IMG/VR virus record: IMGVR_UViG_3300045922_000817
Coordinates: 1-39,377 of that record
Reading direction: 5' to 3' (one strand)
Origin: a virus
DNA length: 39,377 bases
Part shown: piece after piece, positions 27,700-36,790 of the stretch
How positions within the stretch are numbered: the stretch's first letter is position 1
Layout of the letters: each line of letters begins with the position of its first letter
Notes under the pieces: model-generated
What the model was told of the DNA's origin: nothing
Databases searched by the model: none
Seen by the model: the letters and a program-made list of their open reading frames with translations, nothing else
Position numbers and translations under genes: made by a program

Positions 27700-29562
27700 T
27701 TATTGTTCGGGGGCCGTAAGAAGACGCGCCCCGTAAAGCGCCGCATCACGCGCACCGCCATCCATCAGCGTCGAAACCCAAGGTGAGCGTGCGGCACTTC
27801 TTAGTCCAAGACCTATTTTTGTACCGTGAATCGGGTTGTTGAGAAGGCCGGTGGCCTTTTTCAACAAGAAGTAGGCCCAATTGTCGCCGCCTTCGCGCAA
27901 AGCGTGGGCGACAGTGAGCGCGTCCGCTTGAGTAAACGGTAGTCGCCCGGTAGAGGCTTTGACGTCTCGCGCGAGCCCCTTATTGCCGCGAGTGAAGAGC
28001 GAGTAGTCGAAAGCAAGTTTGTCCAACGCCGCGCGTTCCGCGTCCAGCGCTTCTTGTGTCATCCCGCTCGCAAGCGCCCTTTCGTCGACTAGCTCGTCCA
28101 TTAGGTCGGTCATGTCGCGGCGCACGTTCTTCGCTCGCGTGACGCGGGGGTTGCCGCGGAAGTTCTTGGCGTTTGCGTTTTGTCCCATCGGGATGTTACC
28201 GAACGCCGACGCCTGTAACCTCTGCCTCATCTCTTCGAACCGTTCGAGGCTGATGGGCCCGCGAGACAGTTCCTCGCCTATTTCCTGAGCGAACTGTTGC
28301 GTCTCTTTCTTACCGACGCCTTCGACGCCTTCTTTCAGCTTCGAGAGAAGTGGCTTCAGTTTCGGTTGCGCTTCTTCGAGCATGTCCAGTGCTTTTCGTA
28401 TCTGCGTGATCTCGTCTATACCCTTTTCGGTAAACACTGGATGGTTTCCAGAAAGAAGCTTTCGGAAACCCGAAAAACTGAATCCTTCGCGCGTGAGAAC
28501 ATCTCGCAAACCAGGAGCGAGGTCGATGCCGGATTCGCCAAACAATTTCTTTCGGATTGCACCAAGTTTGCTGCCAATCCCTTGCCGTACCTCGTCCGCC
28601 TGTTTCCAGAGTGCGTCTGCGGACCAAGCGCCCTTACCGACGCCTTCGTCCATCATGCGCTCAATGTAGGCATCGGAGCTGACCTTTGCGGCGTCTCGCA
28701 TCTCGGACATGCCGGTTTTGACGCCGCGCATACCGGCGCCGTAGATCGTCTTTCCCAGATTCTCAACATGAGAAGAAACCTTAGGTAGAGCTTCGTCTGC
28801 CATCTTGAGCCATGGCAGCGCCTTGGCTAACTTAGGCGCTCGCGCGAGTGCCGTAATCAGTAAGCCCGGCGACAACACGAGGTCGCGCACGGTTCCGACG
28901 GAGCGATTGAGTGTCTCATCTTGGCCCAGCGCGTTCATCTGTGCCATTCGATCCGCTGCCGAACCTTCGCCAGCTAGGGACTTGGCGTAGTCCTCTTTGG
29001 TCACGTTAAGACGCCGACCTTCAATTGCGCCGCGATCCGCGGTGTCGTCGATCATCAGGTTCAGCGCGGCTCCAGGGGCGTTCAGCGCGCGTAGCATGTT
29101 CGAGAAGAATGCTTTCGCTTGAGCGCGGTTCTGCGCGCTCTGGGCTTGACGCGCTTCGGCCCATGCTTTGAGTCGTTCGTTACCGGTAGCGTTTGCCGGA
29201 AGGGTTCGGCTGGCTGCAGCTGCCTCGACCATTCGCTTGGTCAGCTCCGGCACGTCCGCCCAGTCGCTGCCATATGCGTCGAGAACCGCGCTCCAGAAGC
29301 CCTTGGAAGTCTGAGGGGCGCGAGCCGCCAGCTCTTCTGGCACTTCAATCCCGCTGGTGTCCACTCCCGACAGATCGATGCCCGAGGCGTCTATCTGCGG
29401 CTCATCCTGAGTTGCAGCGACGTCGCGGGATAGCGCGGTAGCGTCGGTAACGCCGCCTTCCGACGGTGGAATCAGGTCGATATCTTCTGGCAAAACAACA
29501 CCAGAGATGTCGATTTCCGACGTGTCCCGCGCGGGAGATTGAGCCGCACGCTTCTTAGCCAC
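27700..29562 (-). CDS. 620-aa putative internal virion (ejection) protein
   Basis: 620 aa from the GTG at 29562, with AAGGG upstream inside the end of the preceding gene. The first ~85 residues are acidic and repetitive: IDISGVVLPEDIDL and IDASGIDLSGVDTSGIEVPE share an I-D-[IA]-S-G-[VI]-x-L unit. The rest is Ala-rich and mostly helical (SRTLPANATGNERLKAWAEA, a long middle helix region, and a C-terminal SPWVSTLMDGGARDAALYGA). No enzyme motif was recognised. Size, composition and position at the end of the late cluster suit an internal core protein ejected with the DNA. Confidence 0.55.
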   Translation of the reverse strand: MAKKRAAQSPARDTSEIDISGVVLPEDIDLIPPSEGGVTDATALSRDVAATQDEPQIDASGIDLSGVDTSGIEVPEELAARAPQTSKGFWSAVLDAYGSDWADVPELTKRMVEAAAASRTLPANATGNERLKAWAEARQAQSAQNRAQAKAFFSNMLRALNAPGAALNLMIDDTADRGAIEGRRLNVTKEDYAKSLAGEGSAADRMAQMNALGQDETLNRSVGTVRDLVLSPGLLITALARAPKLAKALPWLKMADEALPKVSSHVENLGKTIYGAGMRGVKTGMSEMRDAAKVSSDAYIERMMDEGVGKGAWSADALWKQADEVRQGIGSKLGAIRKKLFGESGIDLAPGLRDVLTREGFSFSGFRKLLSGNHPVFTEKGIDEITQIRKALDMLEEAQPKLKPLLSKLKEGVEGVGKKETQQFAQEIGEELSRGPISLERFEEMRQRLQASAFGNIPMGQNANAKNFRGNPRVTRAKNVRRDMTDLMDELVDERALASGMTQEALDAERAALDKLAFDYSLFTRGNKGLARDVKASTGRLPFTQADALTVAHALREGGDNWAYFLLKKATGLLNNPIHGTKIGLGLRSAARSPWVSTLMDGGARDAALYGARLLTAPEQ

Positions 29563-29565
29563 GGT

Positions 29566-30891
29566 TTATTTCCCTTTCTTCCGCAACGACGTTGCGAGTT
29601 CTTCCGCTTTCGCGAGCAACTGCTCGTCGGAGAACCGAGCGTTATTAGGGTTATTCCGAAGCTGTGTGTAGATTGAGCGATAGGATTCAGGCACGTACCT
29701 GCCCGAACTCATCGTGATAGGCTGTGAGCCTGGAACGTCGCCCGTTGCTTTGAAGTCGTCGACCATCTTCTTGCGGTTCTTCGAGTTGAAGAAGTCATCC
29801 ACCTCTTCCGGAGCGATCCCGCGTCCAGCTGCCACCTGATACATGTCTTGGCGCGTGGCAGGGTCTCGGTAGAGTCGGGCGAACTGCGGAAGTAACCGAC
29901 GCTTTTCAGAATCAAGCTCACGCTGAAGCACCGACGATTCGGCGTTGAGCATTTGCTCGACCATCTTTACGAACTCGCCTTGACGCGCCTTCCCAGGTTT
30001 GGACGTGAGGTAATCGCGCACCTGGGCAGCGGTCATCTGTATGTTGGAGGGCAGAAAGTTTCTCAATCGTGCTTCCGAGGAAGCCATTGCCCCACCGGTG
30101 ATAAGGGGCACAATGGATTCGGCCAATTCCGCCACTTGCACCGACGTCAAGTCGTCGTATTTTTTGTCTCCAAGAACTTGCCGTATCTTGGCAGCGCGCG
30201 AGAGCTGCTGCGTGAGCAAAGCTTTGGTGTTGCGACTTTTCTCGTAACCTGTCAGCGCGTTGCCTAGGCGCTCAAGCGTCTTCTGCATCTGGTCGTCGTA
30301 GCGCATCATTGCGAGGGCGCTGAGCCCGCCGCCTAGCTGCGACGCCAGCATTCGGTCGTACATTTGCGCAAGTTTTGCGTAGCCAAGCTCTTCGCCTTTG
30401 TTGGCCTTGATGAGGTCTACTTTCTGCTTCGCAATGGCTGCTTCGTCGTCGCCTATTTGCTTGTCGAGTGCGAGCAACGTCGCCTGTTTTTCTTCCGGCG
30501 TCATCGCTACGTCTTTGAACTTCTTCACCGAGTCGGAGTTAAGCCACGTGTCGGTGATGCCAAGTAACGGCATCGCCCACTCTGGGGATGCATCCTTGGC
30601 AGCCAGTTTCTCTCGCTGCTCCTTTAAGCCTTGAACGGCTTGCTGCTGTGGGGCGAAAAGCTGATCAAGCAATGCGTTGGCTTCTTGCTCCGCTAGGGCG
30701 CTCTCCGCAAGGAACCGTTTGGAGTTGTCCGGTATACCACGTACCCTTGCTTTAACCGCCACGCTTGAGGGCCCGCGGATGGCTGCCGACTGACGCAGTA
30801 TCGCTTCCGTCGGATCTACGGGAACTACTGGCGTCGAGTTTGGCTGAGCCTGTGCCGCTGCGATTAACTGCTCGAAGGCTTTTGGGTCCAT
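29566..30891 (-). CDS. 441-aa putative internal virion (ejection) protein
   Basis: 441 aa from the ATG at 30891, with GGAG seven bases upstream; a TTG one codon earlier is possible. It is rich in A, Q, L and K and predicted almost wholly helical, with coiled-coil stretches such as LFAPQQQAVQGLKEQREKLA and EEKQATLLALDKQIGDDEAA. Near the C-terminus a basic patch (FFNSKNRKKMVDDFKAT) precedes a short P-x-S-Y-R segment. No catalytic motif is visible. With its neighbours it forms a set comparable in layout to the internal core proteins of podoviruses. The role is inferred from position and composition. Confidence 0.55.
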   Translation of the reverse strand: MDPKAFEQLIAAAQAQPNSTPVVPVDPTEAILRQSAAIRGPSSVAVKARVRGIPDNSKRFLAESALAEQEANALLDQLFAPQQQAVQGLKEQREKLAAKDASPEWAMPLLGITDTWLNSDSVKKFKDVAMTPEEKQATLLALDKQIGDDEAAIAKQKVDLIKANKGEELGYAKLAQMYDRMLASQLGGGLSALAMMRYDDQMQKTLERLGNALTGYEKSRNTKALLTQQLSRAAKIRQVLGDKKYDDLTSVQVAELAESIVPLITGGAMASSEARLRNFLPSNIQMTAAQVRDYLTSKPGKARQGEFVKMVEQMLNAESSVLQRELDSEKRRLLPQFARLYRDPATRQDMYQVAAGRGIAPEEVDDFFNSKNRKKMVDDFKATGDVPGSQPITMSSGRYVPESYRSIYTQLRNNPNNARFSDEQLLAKAEELATSLRKKGK

Positions 30892-30903
30892 CAAAGCGCT
30901 CCG

Positions 30904-31290
30904 TTACTCGTTGACAGCGAGCATTCGTTGCCAAGGGGATAGCTTCAGAAGCTTCGCAACGTCCGACATATCCGGCGTTAGGACGTCGTAGTTGACGCCG
31001 AGCGGCGAATAGTGCGAGGCCCTACTTAGAACAGAGTTAGCTCCACTATTGGCGGCAGAAGAGCCAATGTCGCCGATGGTTGATGCGAATACTCCTGTCT
31101 GAACCCCTTTCATCAGGTTGCCCAGAGTATCGACTTTGCGGATAGGGTCGGCTTTTAAACCGGTCCATGGTGAATATCGTGTGATTTCACCGGCAAGCTC
31201 TCGGTCTCTCTTATTCTGCTGAGCCTGCTGTATCTGCGCTAGTGCCGTCGTACCCAGCGCCGCGAGGACGGGAATCAGAGGAAACGCCAT
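30904..31290 (-). CDS. 128-aa virion-associated protein
   Basis: 128 aa, ATG at 31290 with AAGGGAG upstream. The N-terminus (MAFPLIPVLAALGTTALAQI) is hydrophobic and may act as a membrane-interacting helix. It continues QQAQQNKRDRELAGEITRYS and PWTGLKADPIRKVD, a S-P-W-T-G motif I recall from small podovirus virion proteins. The centre is Ala/Gly/Ser-rich (STIGDIGSSAANSGANSVLS). It overlaps the GNAT-like gene upstream by 80 bp. It may be an ejection protein; the lipid-facing helix fits with that. Confidence 0.6.
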   Translation of the reverse strand: MAFPLIPVLAALGTTALAQIQQAQQNKRDRELAGEITRYSPWTGLKADPIRKVDTLGNLMKGVQTGVFASTIGDIGSSAANSGANSVLSRASHYSPLGVNYDVLTPDMSDVAKLLKLSPWQRMLAVNE

Positions 31291-31702
31291 GTTTAGTCTC
31301 CCTTACGAGTTCCAAAAGAACTGAGCCTGCGTACGTCCTGATGCCCACCGGAATGAAGCCCCTGGAGAGCGCTAGTTTGAGCATCGGCGTGTTGGTGTTT
31401 TCGATGCGCGTCGCGAAACGCTTCGAAAGCTTTTCCTGGGCTTTGATGCAGAGGTCGTAGCTTTTCGCGACCATCCGTGATTTCCAGGCCCATGGAAACA
31501 TCCCCCCAAACTGCCAGTATGCCGTATCGGCATCGAGTTCGAGTACCGTGATGTACCCTGCTGGCCTGTCGTTCTCGACGACAAGCCAAGCGTATGAAAT
31601 TCGCTCGGTTAGAGGGTCTTTTGTCTTTCCAAAGACTGCCTCGTGTGCGTATCCGGATAGCTTTTTCCACTGCTCCGGAGTGAGCTTTTCGACGCGCATC
31701 AT
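31211..31702 (-). CDS. GNAT-like acetyltransferase-fold protein in the virion cluster
   Basis: 163 aa; two adjacent ATGs at 31702 and 31699, neither with a clear SD. The core reads like a degenerate GNAT fold: YAWLVVENDRPAGYITVLEL (strands 2-4), FPWAWKSRMVAKSYDLCIKA (acetyl-CoA-binding region and helix), NTPMLKLALSRGFIPVGIR (helix 4, strand and G-F motif). The usual Q/R-x-x-G-x-G/A loop is not clear, so activity is doubtful. GNAT-like proteins in structural clusters of other phages have been reported. A role in modifying or assembling virion proteins is inference. Confidence 0.6.
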   Translation of the reverse strand: MMRVEKLTPEQWKKLSGYAHEAVFGKTKDPLTERISYAWLVVENDRPAGYITVLELDADTAYWQFGGMFPWAWKSRMVAKSYDLCIKAQEKLSKRFATRIENTNTPMLKLALSRGFIPVGIRTYAGSVLLELVRETKHGVSSDSRPRGAGYDGTSADTAGSAE

Positions 31703-31717
31703 TGGAAGATTGTAACC

Positions 31718-32494
31718 CTATTTTTTGCCGGAATTCTCCTGTGCTCTAGCGGATCGATCCGCAGCCCACGCTTTCATGATCTCGGAGTACTTGTTCATTT
31801 CAAACTGTTGTTTTTTATCTCTTTCGGCGATGAGATTCGCGACGTTGAACTTATTGGCGTCATACTGTTGTGCCGATTCCTGGCCCGCCATCTGCGCCCA
31901 GATGTTGGTCTTCTGAATGCCCGGCTGTAGTGCCGCGACTTCCATTGCTGGCAGCTCGCGAAGCAAGGAGAGGCGATTGCCCTCGTCGGTTGCGGAGATG
32001 TTGGCCCGCGCTTTGGCTCCTTCCATCGCGATGTCCTGTCGACCCCGCATCATACCTAGAGCCCCGCCGGCGGCGAGGCGCTCGCGCGCCCCCGCATTCA
32101 CGCCACCACGACGCGCAAGGTTCGAGAATGCCGAAGCGGTTGAGGCCGCACCTGCGCGCGCAGCGCGATCTAGCAACGACTGCTCTTCTAACGCCTGCTG
32201 CTGTTTGGCGATCTGCGCCCACACCGAGGCAGTGCCCGCATCGCGCAGCGCTTCACCGCGGAGCTTTTCCAGCCCTTGGGTGTTTAACTGAAGCGCATTG
32301 AGCATCTGCTCAAGTTTCGGCAGGTTGGAAGGAGCAACCCTTACTTGGTAGTTCTCGCCAAGCTGCCCGGTATTGCTATCGACAAGCGACTCAAAGCTAG
32401 GACGCAGCCGCTCCATCGTGCTGAACGTTTTAGAACTAAAGAAGTCTGGTTCGCTGCGCTTTACGCCCGATACTCTTTCAAAAAAATTTGCCAC
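31718..32494 (-). CDS. 258-aa putative internal virion protein
   Basis: 258 aa from the GTG at 32494 (MANFFERVSGVKRSEPDFFS), with GGGGG nine bases upstream. It is largely helical and rich in A, Q, R and S: LEQMLNALQLNTQGLEKLRG, then KQQQALEEQSLLDRAARAGA and a small Gly/Ala turn. The C-terminal helix contains QQYDANKFNVANLIAERDKK. Such Ala/Gln-rich, coiled-coil proteins next to the head-tail adaptor are typical internal or tail-needle-type virion proteins. No enzyme motif was found. Confidence 0.55.
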   Translation of the reverse strand: MANFFERVSGVKRSEPDFFSSKTFSTMERLRPSFESLVDSNTGQLGENYQVRVAPSNLPKLEQMLNALQLNTQGLEKLRGEALRDAGTASVWAQIAKQQQALEEQSLLDRAARAGAASTASAFSNLARRGGVNAGARERLAAGGALGMMRGRQDIAMEGAKARANISATDEGNRLSLLRELPAMEVAALQPGIQKTNIWAQMAGQESAQQYDANKFNVANLIAERDKKQQFEMNKYSEIMKAWAADRSARAQENSGKK

Positions 32495-32506
32495 GTCAGA
32501 ATCCCC

Positions 32507-33241
32507 CTACCAGCTGAGGTTCTGGTCCAAGTAAGAAGACAGGTCCGGTGGTATCTTGTTGTCCTCGTCCGGCACCATCTCTTTCAGCGCGTCACACATG
32601 AGATCATACTGGATTTTTAAGTCGATGCGCTCCTGTTCGATCATAGACTGTATCCGCATCTTCTTGGCTATTGATAGACGGACGTGCTGATACACAAAGT
32701 TTACACACTCTGGAATCTCACAAATGTTCGAAGCGTCCTCGACGTCCGTCGTCATCTTCTTCATGTTGCGGATGTACCAAATGGTAACGTTCTCCGACGT
32801 TTCCGTAACTGACGGGTAGAACTGCACGTACACGCCACCATTTGAGAAGGCTGGAGCTTCCTGCGGTGAGCTAGTTGGTGTCGAGTTGTATATGATGTAC
32901 TGGTATCGATCTCCGCTCTTGATGTACGGTATCTGCATCAAGTTTCTAATGCGCGTAATCGGGTACTTCACGCTACCGTTCGAATAAAACATGAGCCGAA
33001 TCTTGTTGCCGTAGATGTCACCAGGCAGTGAGTACTGGCTCATGCCGCTCTGCCACGCGAAGACCGCAGGCACGAGGAAGTACTTGTCCTCATGATGGAG
33101 CGTGTGGATGCACGTCTCCGCGTCATCGAGAGCGCGGTTCACGTATCGAACAAGCCCCTCATCATCAATAAATCGCTCGTCCTCAAGGTCCATGTCGTCC
33201 TGAAGGTTTGCCTTTAACTGTTCCCAAGTAAGAAGCTCCAT
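32507..33241 (-). CDS. Putative head-tail adaptor protein
   Basis: 244 aa, ATG at 33241, the base next to the upstream stop. The first part (MELLTWEQLKANLQDDMDLE, then DEGLVRYVNRALDDAETCIH) is helical. It is followed by YSLPGDIYGNKIRLMFYSNG and VYVQFYPSVT beta strands, and the protein ends in long helices (VYQHVRLSIAKKMRIQSMIE). The pattern of an N-terminal helix pair, Y-x-L-P-x-D-x-x-x-x-x-I-R and a helical C-terminus is what I associate with podovirus adaptor proteins that bind beneath the portal. The call is from memory of the family and location. Confidence 0.65.
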   Translation of the reverse strand: MELLTWEQLKANLQDDMDLEDERFIDDEGLVRYVNRALDDAETCIHTLHHEDKYFLVPAVFAWQSGMSQYSLPGDIYGNKIRLMFYSNGSVKYPITRIRNLMQIPYIKSGDRYQYIIYNSTPTSSPQEAPAFSNGGVYVQFYPSVTETSENVTIWYIRNMKKMTTDVEDASNICEIPECVNFVYQHVRLSIAKKMRIQSMIEQERIDLKIQYDLMCDALKEMVPDEDNKIPPDLSSYLDQNLSW

Positions 33242-33868
33242 CTAGAAAGTCTCCTCTGCGCACAACATGCACCCCGAGATGGTAACGGACACCGAAGGTG
33301 TCGTTGGTGGCGGAATCGTCGGGGTAGCCAGTGCGCTCCATTGTAACTGGTAAGTCCGCTGCACACCGCTTGGAGCATCGTCCACGAAAGAGAAAACAGA
33401 GGGTGCATGCCACTGGCTGAACGTCCCAGAAGCGCCGCCGGGAGTCGTTGTGCCGAAAATTGCGCAGCTGATCGCAGCAATCGATACGCCGTCCCGAAGC
33501 AAGGTGACGGAGAACTGGGCGGCCGTGTTCACCGTGCCGAAGCTGACCGAAGCGGGGTCTGGAACATCGACAGGGCCGCCGATGGTGGTGATATTTATGA
33601 TTTTGCTGGTTGGCGCCAAGTAAATCCGCAGCGGCTTTCCAGACGTGGGGGTCGTGACGACAGAAAATGTTTGGATGCGCTCGCCGTTCCCAGCCGAAAG
33701 CAGAAAGGACTTCGAGTAGTTGCCCGGCTTGGTTACCCAAAACCGCCGCCGCTTAACCTCATCGAACAGTTGGATGAAGTTCTCTTCCGTGAGACGAAGC
33801 GCAGTGCGTGCTCTAGTGTCTTTGACGCCATCGCGAGAGATGACTTTCCGGTTTATAGGACTAGCCAT
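33242..33868 (-). CDS. 208-aa virion protein, unknown
   Basis: 208 aa from the ATG at 33868 (MASPINRKVISRDGVKDTRA), overlapping the tail-hub gene by eight bases. After a basic helical N-terminus (residues 1-45) the protein is beta-rich and Ser/Thr/Pro-rich (TFSVVTTPTSGKPLRIYLAP, VDVPDPASVSFGTV), ending in a PPPTTPSV linker and VSVTISGCMLCAEETF. It lies between the tail hub and the adaptor, so it is probably part of the tail or connector. I do not recognise a family. Confidence 0.6.
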   Translation of the reverse strand: MASPINRKVISRDGVKDTRARTALRLTEENFIQLFDEVKRRRFWVTKPGNYSKSFLLSAGNGERIQTFSVVTTPTSGKPLRIYLAPTSKIINITTIGGPVDVPDPASVSFGTVNTAAQFSVTLLRDGVSIAAISCAIFGTTTPGGASGTFSQWHAPSVFSFVDDAPSGVQRTYQLQWSALATPTIPPPTTPSVSVTISGCMLCAEETF

Positions 33869-36347
33869 TGGTCACGCTCGCGTCGCCTTTACCTGGCCGC
33901 TGAGATAGCTCTTTGTCGGTTACCCAGAGGGTCACCGACTGAAGCTTGATACGCTCGTTCTTACGATAGCCGCGCATCTGCCACTTTTTCGTGTCCCAAG
34001 GCCACGTCGCAAGAGTTCCGTACGGATCGATGACTTTTACGACCGTGTCAGAGGTGCGCTCGATCACCGTGAAACCTTCGGTGTAGTTGTCGTCGGAGAA
34101 CGTAAGTTCGTAGTCCTCGCAGTCGTCGGGCCAACTCTTCGCGGAGTCGTCGAGAGTGACCGCGACGTAAGGTGCTGCGTTAGAGCAGGTAGCCGTACCG
34201 AGTAGGTCGCTTCGGGCAATCCAAGTCTTTGAGTTGGTCAGCGCCACCTGCCACCGAGCGCCGCGGAAGCCCGGATGCTTGTTGCTGCGCTGACCGTCGA
34301 CGAGAGCCACTTCGTTCCAACCCTGGCCTGTGACGGTCGGGTCGTTCCACGGGTACTCGGATGTGCCCCAAACGATTGCGCCGTCCTGACGAAACTCGGA
34401 GAGGCTTGCCCACGCGCCTCGGACGTCGCGCCTCGTGTAGAACTGCGCCGACACCTCTGTCGCCGCATCGAGTTCCGCCGTGAGCTGTATCACGTAGGAC
34501 CGCATCGAGTCGTCGCCGAGAGAAAGCGCTGCCGACTCCCACCGGTACTGAATCACCTTCTTGTTGAAGTCGGTTGGGAACTTGGTGATGTCGATGTACG
34601 GGTCCGTGTAAACGGCGGGATTAGTCCAAAGCAAATACCCGCGGCTTTCGCCGATGAGTAGCCGGTTGCGGTATTGGTCAGGCACATCTCCGTCGCCGGA
34701 GAACCCAAGCGTCGTAGGATAGATGTTATTTTTTGCTGTTTGAACCGCAAACGTGGAGAACTCCGAAATGCCGAAGTCGAGAAACAGTGTGATGCGGATG
34801 TCGTTCGCGGCCGTCGTGTTGTTCTCGGCGGAAGATGCGGTCCACTCCACAGTGTTCTTTTTGGCGTCGTACACACCCACCATCTGCGGGTTGTTGTAGA
34901 TCTTGTACCGCTGCGGCAAACCCATGGAAATCCGCCGGGCTTGGTAACCGTCGGTCCACCAGAAGCTTCCAATGCCAGGCCACACGATGCCCTGCGGCGT
35001 TTTGACTATCCCTCGGTTAGACACGCAACCGGCGTTTTCACTTATCTCCTTGAACTCGAATCCACCGTCGCCAAACTCGTCGAAAGTACCTTCGATGCGC
35101 TGTACAGATCGCGAGAAGAAGGCAACCGGGAACGTGTCGGTCGAAGCAAGCCCCATGAGCTTCGAAGCGGTTGGCTGTCTAAATAGCGACGGACAACCGC
35201 CGGGAGCCCCCTGCACCGACTGCTGAATGTAGCGGTCTCCGCCGTACCAAAAAACGTCGTTCACCTCGACGACGTACTTCGCGTCCGCAGGAGGCGCCTC
35301 CCACGGCTGCACGTCTCCGTCCGTGTAGATGACGTCATTGTCGGTGATGGCACTGTCGGCAATCGAGTCCGAGAACGACGTGGTGCCGTTGGCTATCGTG
35401 GCCAGCTCAAAAAGTGTCGTGCCATTGGACGCAGTACGAAAAATCTTTACGACTAACCGTGTGAAAGTAACCGTCACCGAAGAGGTAGCGGTGCAGTTTC
35501 TGCTGAGCGTGACTGTGGTCGCCGTTTTCGACAGAACGCGGGTTCCAGCGGGAATTCCTGAGCCAGAGACCGCCATACCAACGAGGATGTTCGCTGTTGA
35601 ACTAAAACCCGTTAGTACTGCCGAGCCGTTCGTCGTACCGACGCTTGCGACCACAAGCGTTCCGGTGTCGTAGTTCGTCGAAGCCGTATTAGTAATCGAC
35701 GGCAAACCTGTAATCGTCACGGTGTTGGTGTTCGGCGTGCCGATGTTGGTGAGCTGGACGTAAACAGGCGGACCAAGCTCTTCGTAGACCGTAGACGCAC
35801 CGTCTTGGAAAACCCACAACCAGTGAAAGCCCCATAAGTAGGTGTTACCAGTCCCACCTGCGGACGAAACGCTAGGCTTCGTGGTTATCGCCGGAAGCCC
35901 TAGCGTGTATGCGACGAACGTGTCATCACCCGACGTGTTCACAACGCGAGCTGGAAGAAAAGTCGAGGGCGCGCCGGCCACGATAAGCTGCCGCTGCCAT
36001 ATCGTTGCTGACTCGAAGTCCGTGTGCGTCTTGTTTGGGAAGGCAGGGTTTCCCGTAGGCCCCTGGATCTCGTTCGGAGTGTCAGTCGCATCGACGCGGT
36101 ACAGTTTGTCGGCGCGAACCACCAACGGATAGTTGAACGGGATGGAGTCGAGGTAGATTCCGGACAACCGCGTGGATGCGCCGTTTACCGGGATTCTCTG
36201 TGACAGAACCTCGGTCCCCTCCCGGACATAGGGCTTCCCCACTTCGTCGAGGTAAAAGTTTTCCAGCCATGCGTTCCTCGGAGGTTGGACCGCAAGATAC
36301 GAGTCGGCAATGCCGCCGTCGAATTTTTCGATCCGATACGGATTCAC
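33861..36347 (-). CDS. Large tail-hub / tail-tubular-B-like protein
   Basis: 828 aa from the GTG at 36347 (MNPYRIEKFDGGIADSYLAV), with GAGGGG upstream. The opening F-D-G-G-I segment and the following LVVRADKLYRVDA repeat are typical of podovirus tail proteins with beta-propeller-like hubs. Several Trp/Gly-rich blades follow (YLWGFHWLWVFQDG, VVEVNDVFWYGGDRYIQQSV, IVWPGIGSFWWTDGYQARRI). The C-terminal part looks like jelly-roll modules (EGFTVIERTSDTVVKVIDPY). An insertion around 225-300 (VLTGFSSTANILVGMAVSGS) is of the I-set kind found in fibre proteins. It probably forms the tail nozzle that fibres attach to. The call rests on these patterns, not on a search. Confidence 0.75.
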   Translation of the reverse strand: MNPYRIEKFDGGIADSYLAVQPPRNAWLENFYLDEVGKPYVREGTEVLSQRIPVNGASTRLSGIYLDSIPFNYPLVVRADKLYRVDATDTPNEIQGPTGNPAFPNKTHTDFESATIWQRQLIVAGAPSTFLPARVVNTSGDDTFVAYTLGLPAITTKPSVSSAGGTGNTYLWGFHWLWVFQDGASTVYEELGPPVYVQLTNIGTPNTNTVTITGLPSITNTASTNYDTGTLVVASVGTTNGSAVLTGFSSTANILVGMAVSGSGIPAGTRVLSKTATTVTLSRNCTATSSVTVTFTRLVVKIFRTASNGTTLFELATIANGTTSFSDSIADSAITDNDVIYTDGDVQPWEAPPADAKYVVEVNDVFWYGGDRYIQQSVQGAPGGCPSLFRQPTASKLMGLASTDTFPVAFFSRSVQRIEGTFDEFGDGGFEFKEISENAGCVSNRGIVKTPQGIVWPGIGSFWWTDGYQARRISMGLPQRYKIYNNPQMVGVYDAKKNTVEWTASSAENNTTAANDIRITLFLDFGISEFSTFAVQTAKNNIYPTTLGFSGDGDVPDQYRNRLLIGESRGYLLWTNPAVYTDPYIDITKFPTDFNKKVIQYRWESAALSLGDDSMRSYVIQLTAELDAATEVSAQFYTRRDVRGAWASLSEFRQDGAIVWGTSEYPWNDPTVTGQGWNEVALVDGQRSNKHPGFRGARWQVALTNSKTWIARSDLLGTATCSNAAPYVAVTLDDSAKSWPDDCEDYELTFSDDNYTEGFTVIERTSDTVVKVIDPYGTLATWPWDTKKWQMRGYRKNERIKLQSVTLWVTDKELSQRPGKGDASVTNG

Positions 36348-36378
36348 AAAACCCCTCGCCTCTCGCGCCGGTCACACA

Positions 36379-36777
36379 TCATCGCAGCACCATGACGAAC
36401 TCAGCCGTGTTGTCCGAACAATATACTTCAACCGCGGTCGGACTAAGCCGCTTAAAGGCAAGCTGCGCGTTCATGCCAACCTCGGGCGCTGGAGCCGTCT
36501 GGCGGAAGCGGACCGACACTTCGTTGACCTCTGGTACCGAGCCCGGCATGGTCACCGTCTGCTTGTACGAGGGGCCATCGGCCACCCATCCCGCGGCAAG
36601 GATGCTCACGGTCGAAGTGGGGATGGCGGTCGGAGATAGAAGGCGGGAGTTTGTGCCGTCGTGGTTGTGGTTGTCCACCCGGTCGATATCAAACTCGACC
36701 GACTCGTACCAACCGCCGGTCCCTTTTGCCGGGTCACCCGTCTCCGGAACCCGGTAACCGTATGGAGTTGTCCGCAC
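36379..36777 (-). CDS. 132-aa tail-associated protein
   Basis: 132 aa from the GTG at 36777, with GAGGTG upstream. The N-terminal third contains the hallmark YGYRVPETGDP, a tryptophan and DNHNHDGTNSRLL, similar to the short H-x-H-D-G pattern of tail-fibre-linked phage proteins. The rest is beta-rich (VSVRFRQTAPAPEVGMNAQL, then VEVYCSDNTAEFVMVLR). It lies next to the tail hub, 31 bp upstream of its start. It may be a fibre-attachment or tail accessory protein. Histidines could bind metal at the trimer axis, as in other fibre tips, but that is inference. Confidence 0.65.
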   Translation of the reverse strand: MRTTPYGYRVPETGDPAKGTGGWYESVEFDIDRVDNHNHDGTNSRLLSPTAIPTSTVSILAAGWVADGPSYKQTVTMPGSVPEVNEVSVRFRQTAPAPEVGMNAQLAFKRLSPTAVEVYCSDNTAEFVMVLR

Positions 36778-36790
36778 GACGGCACCTCAC

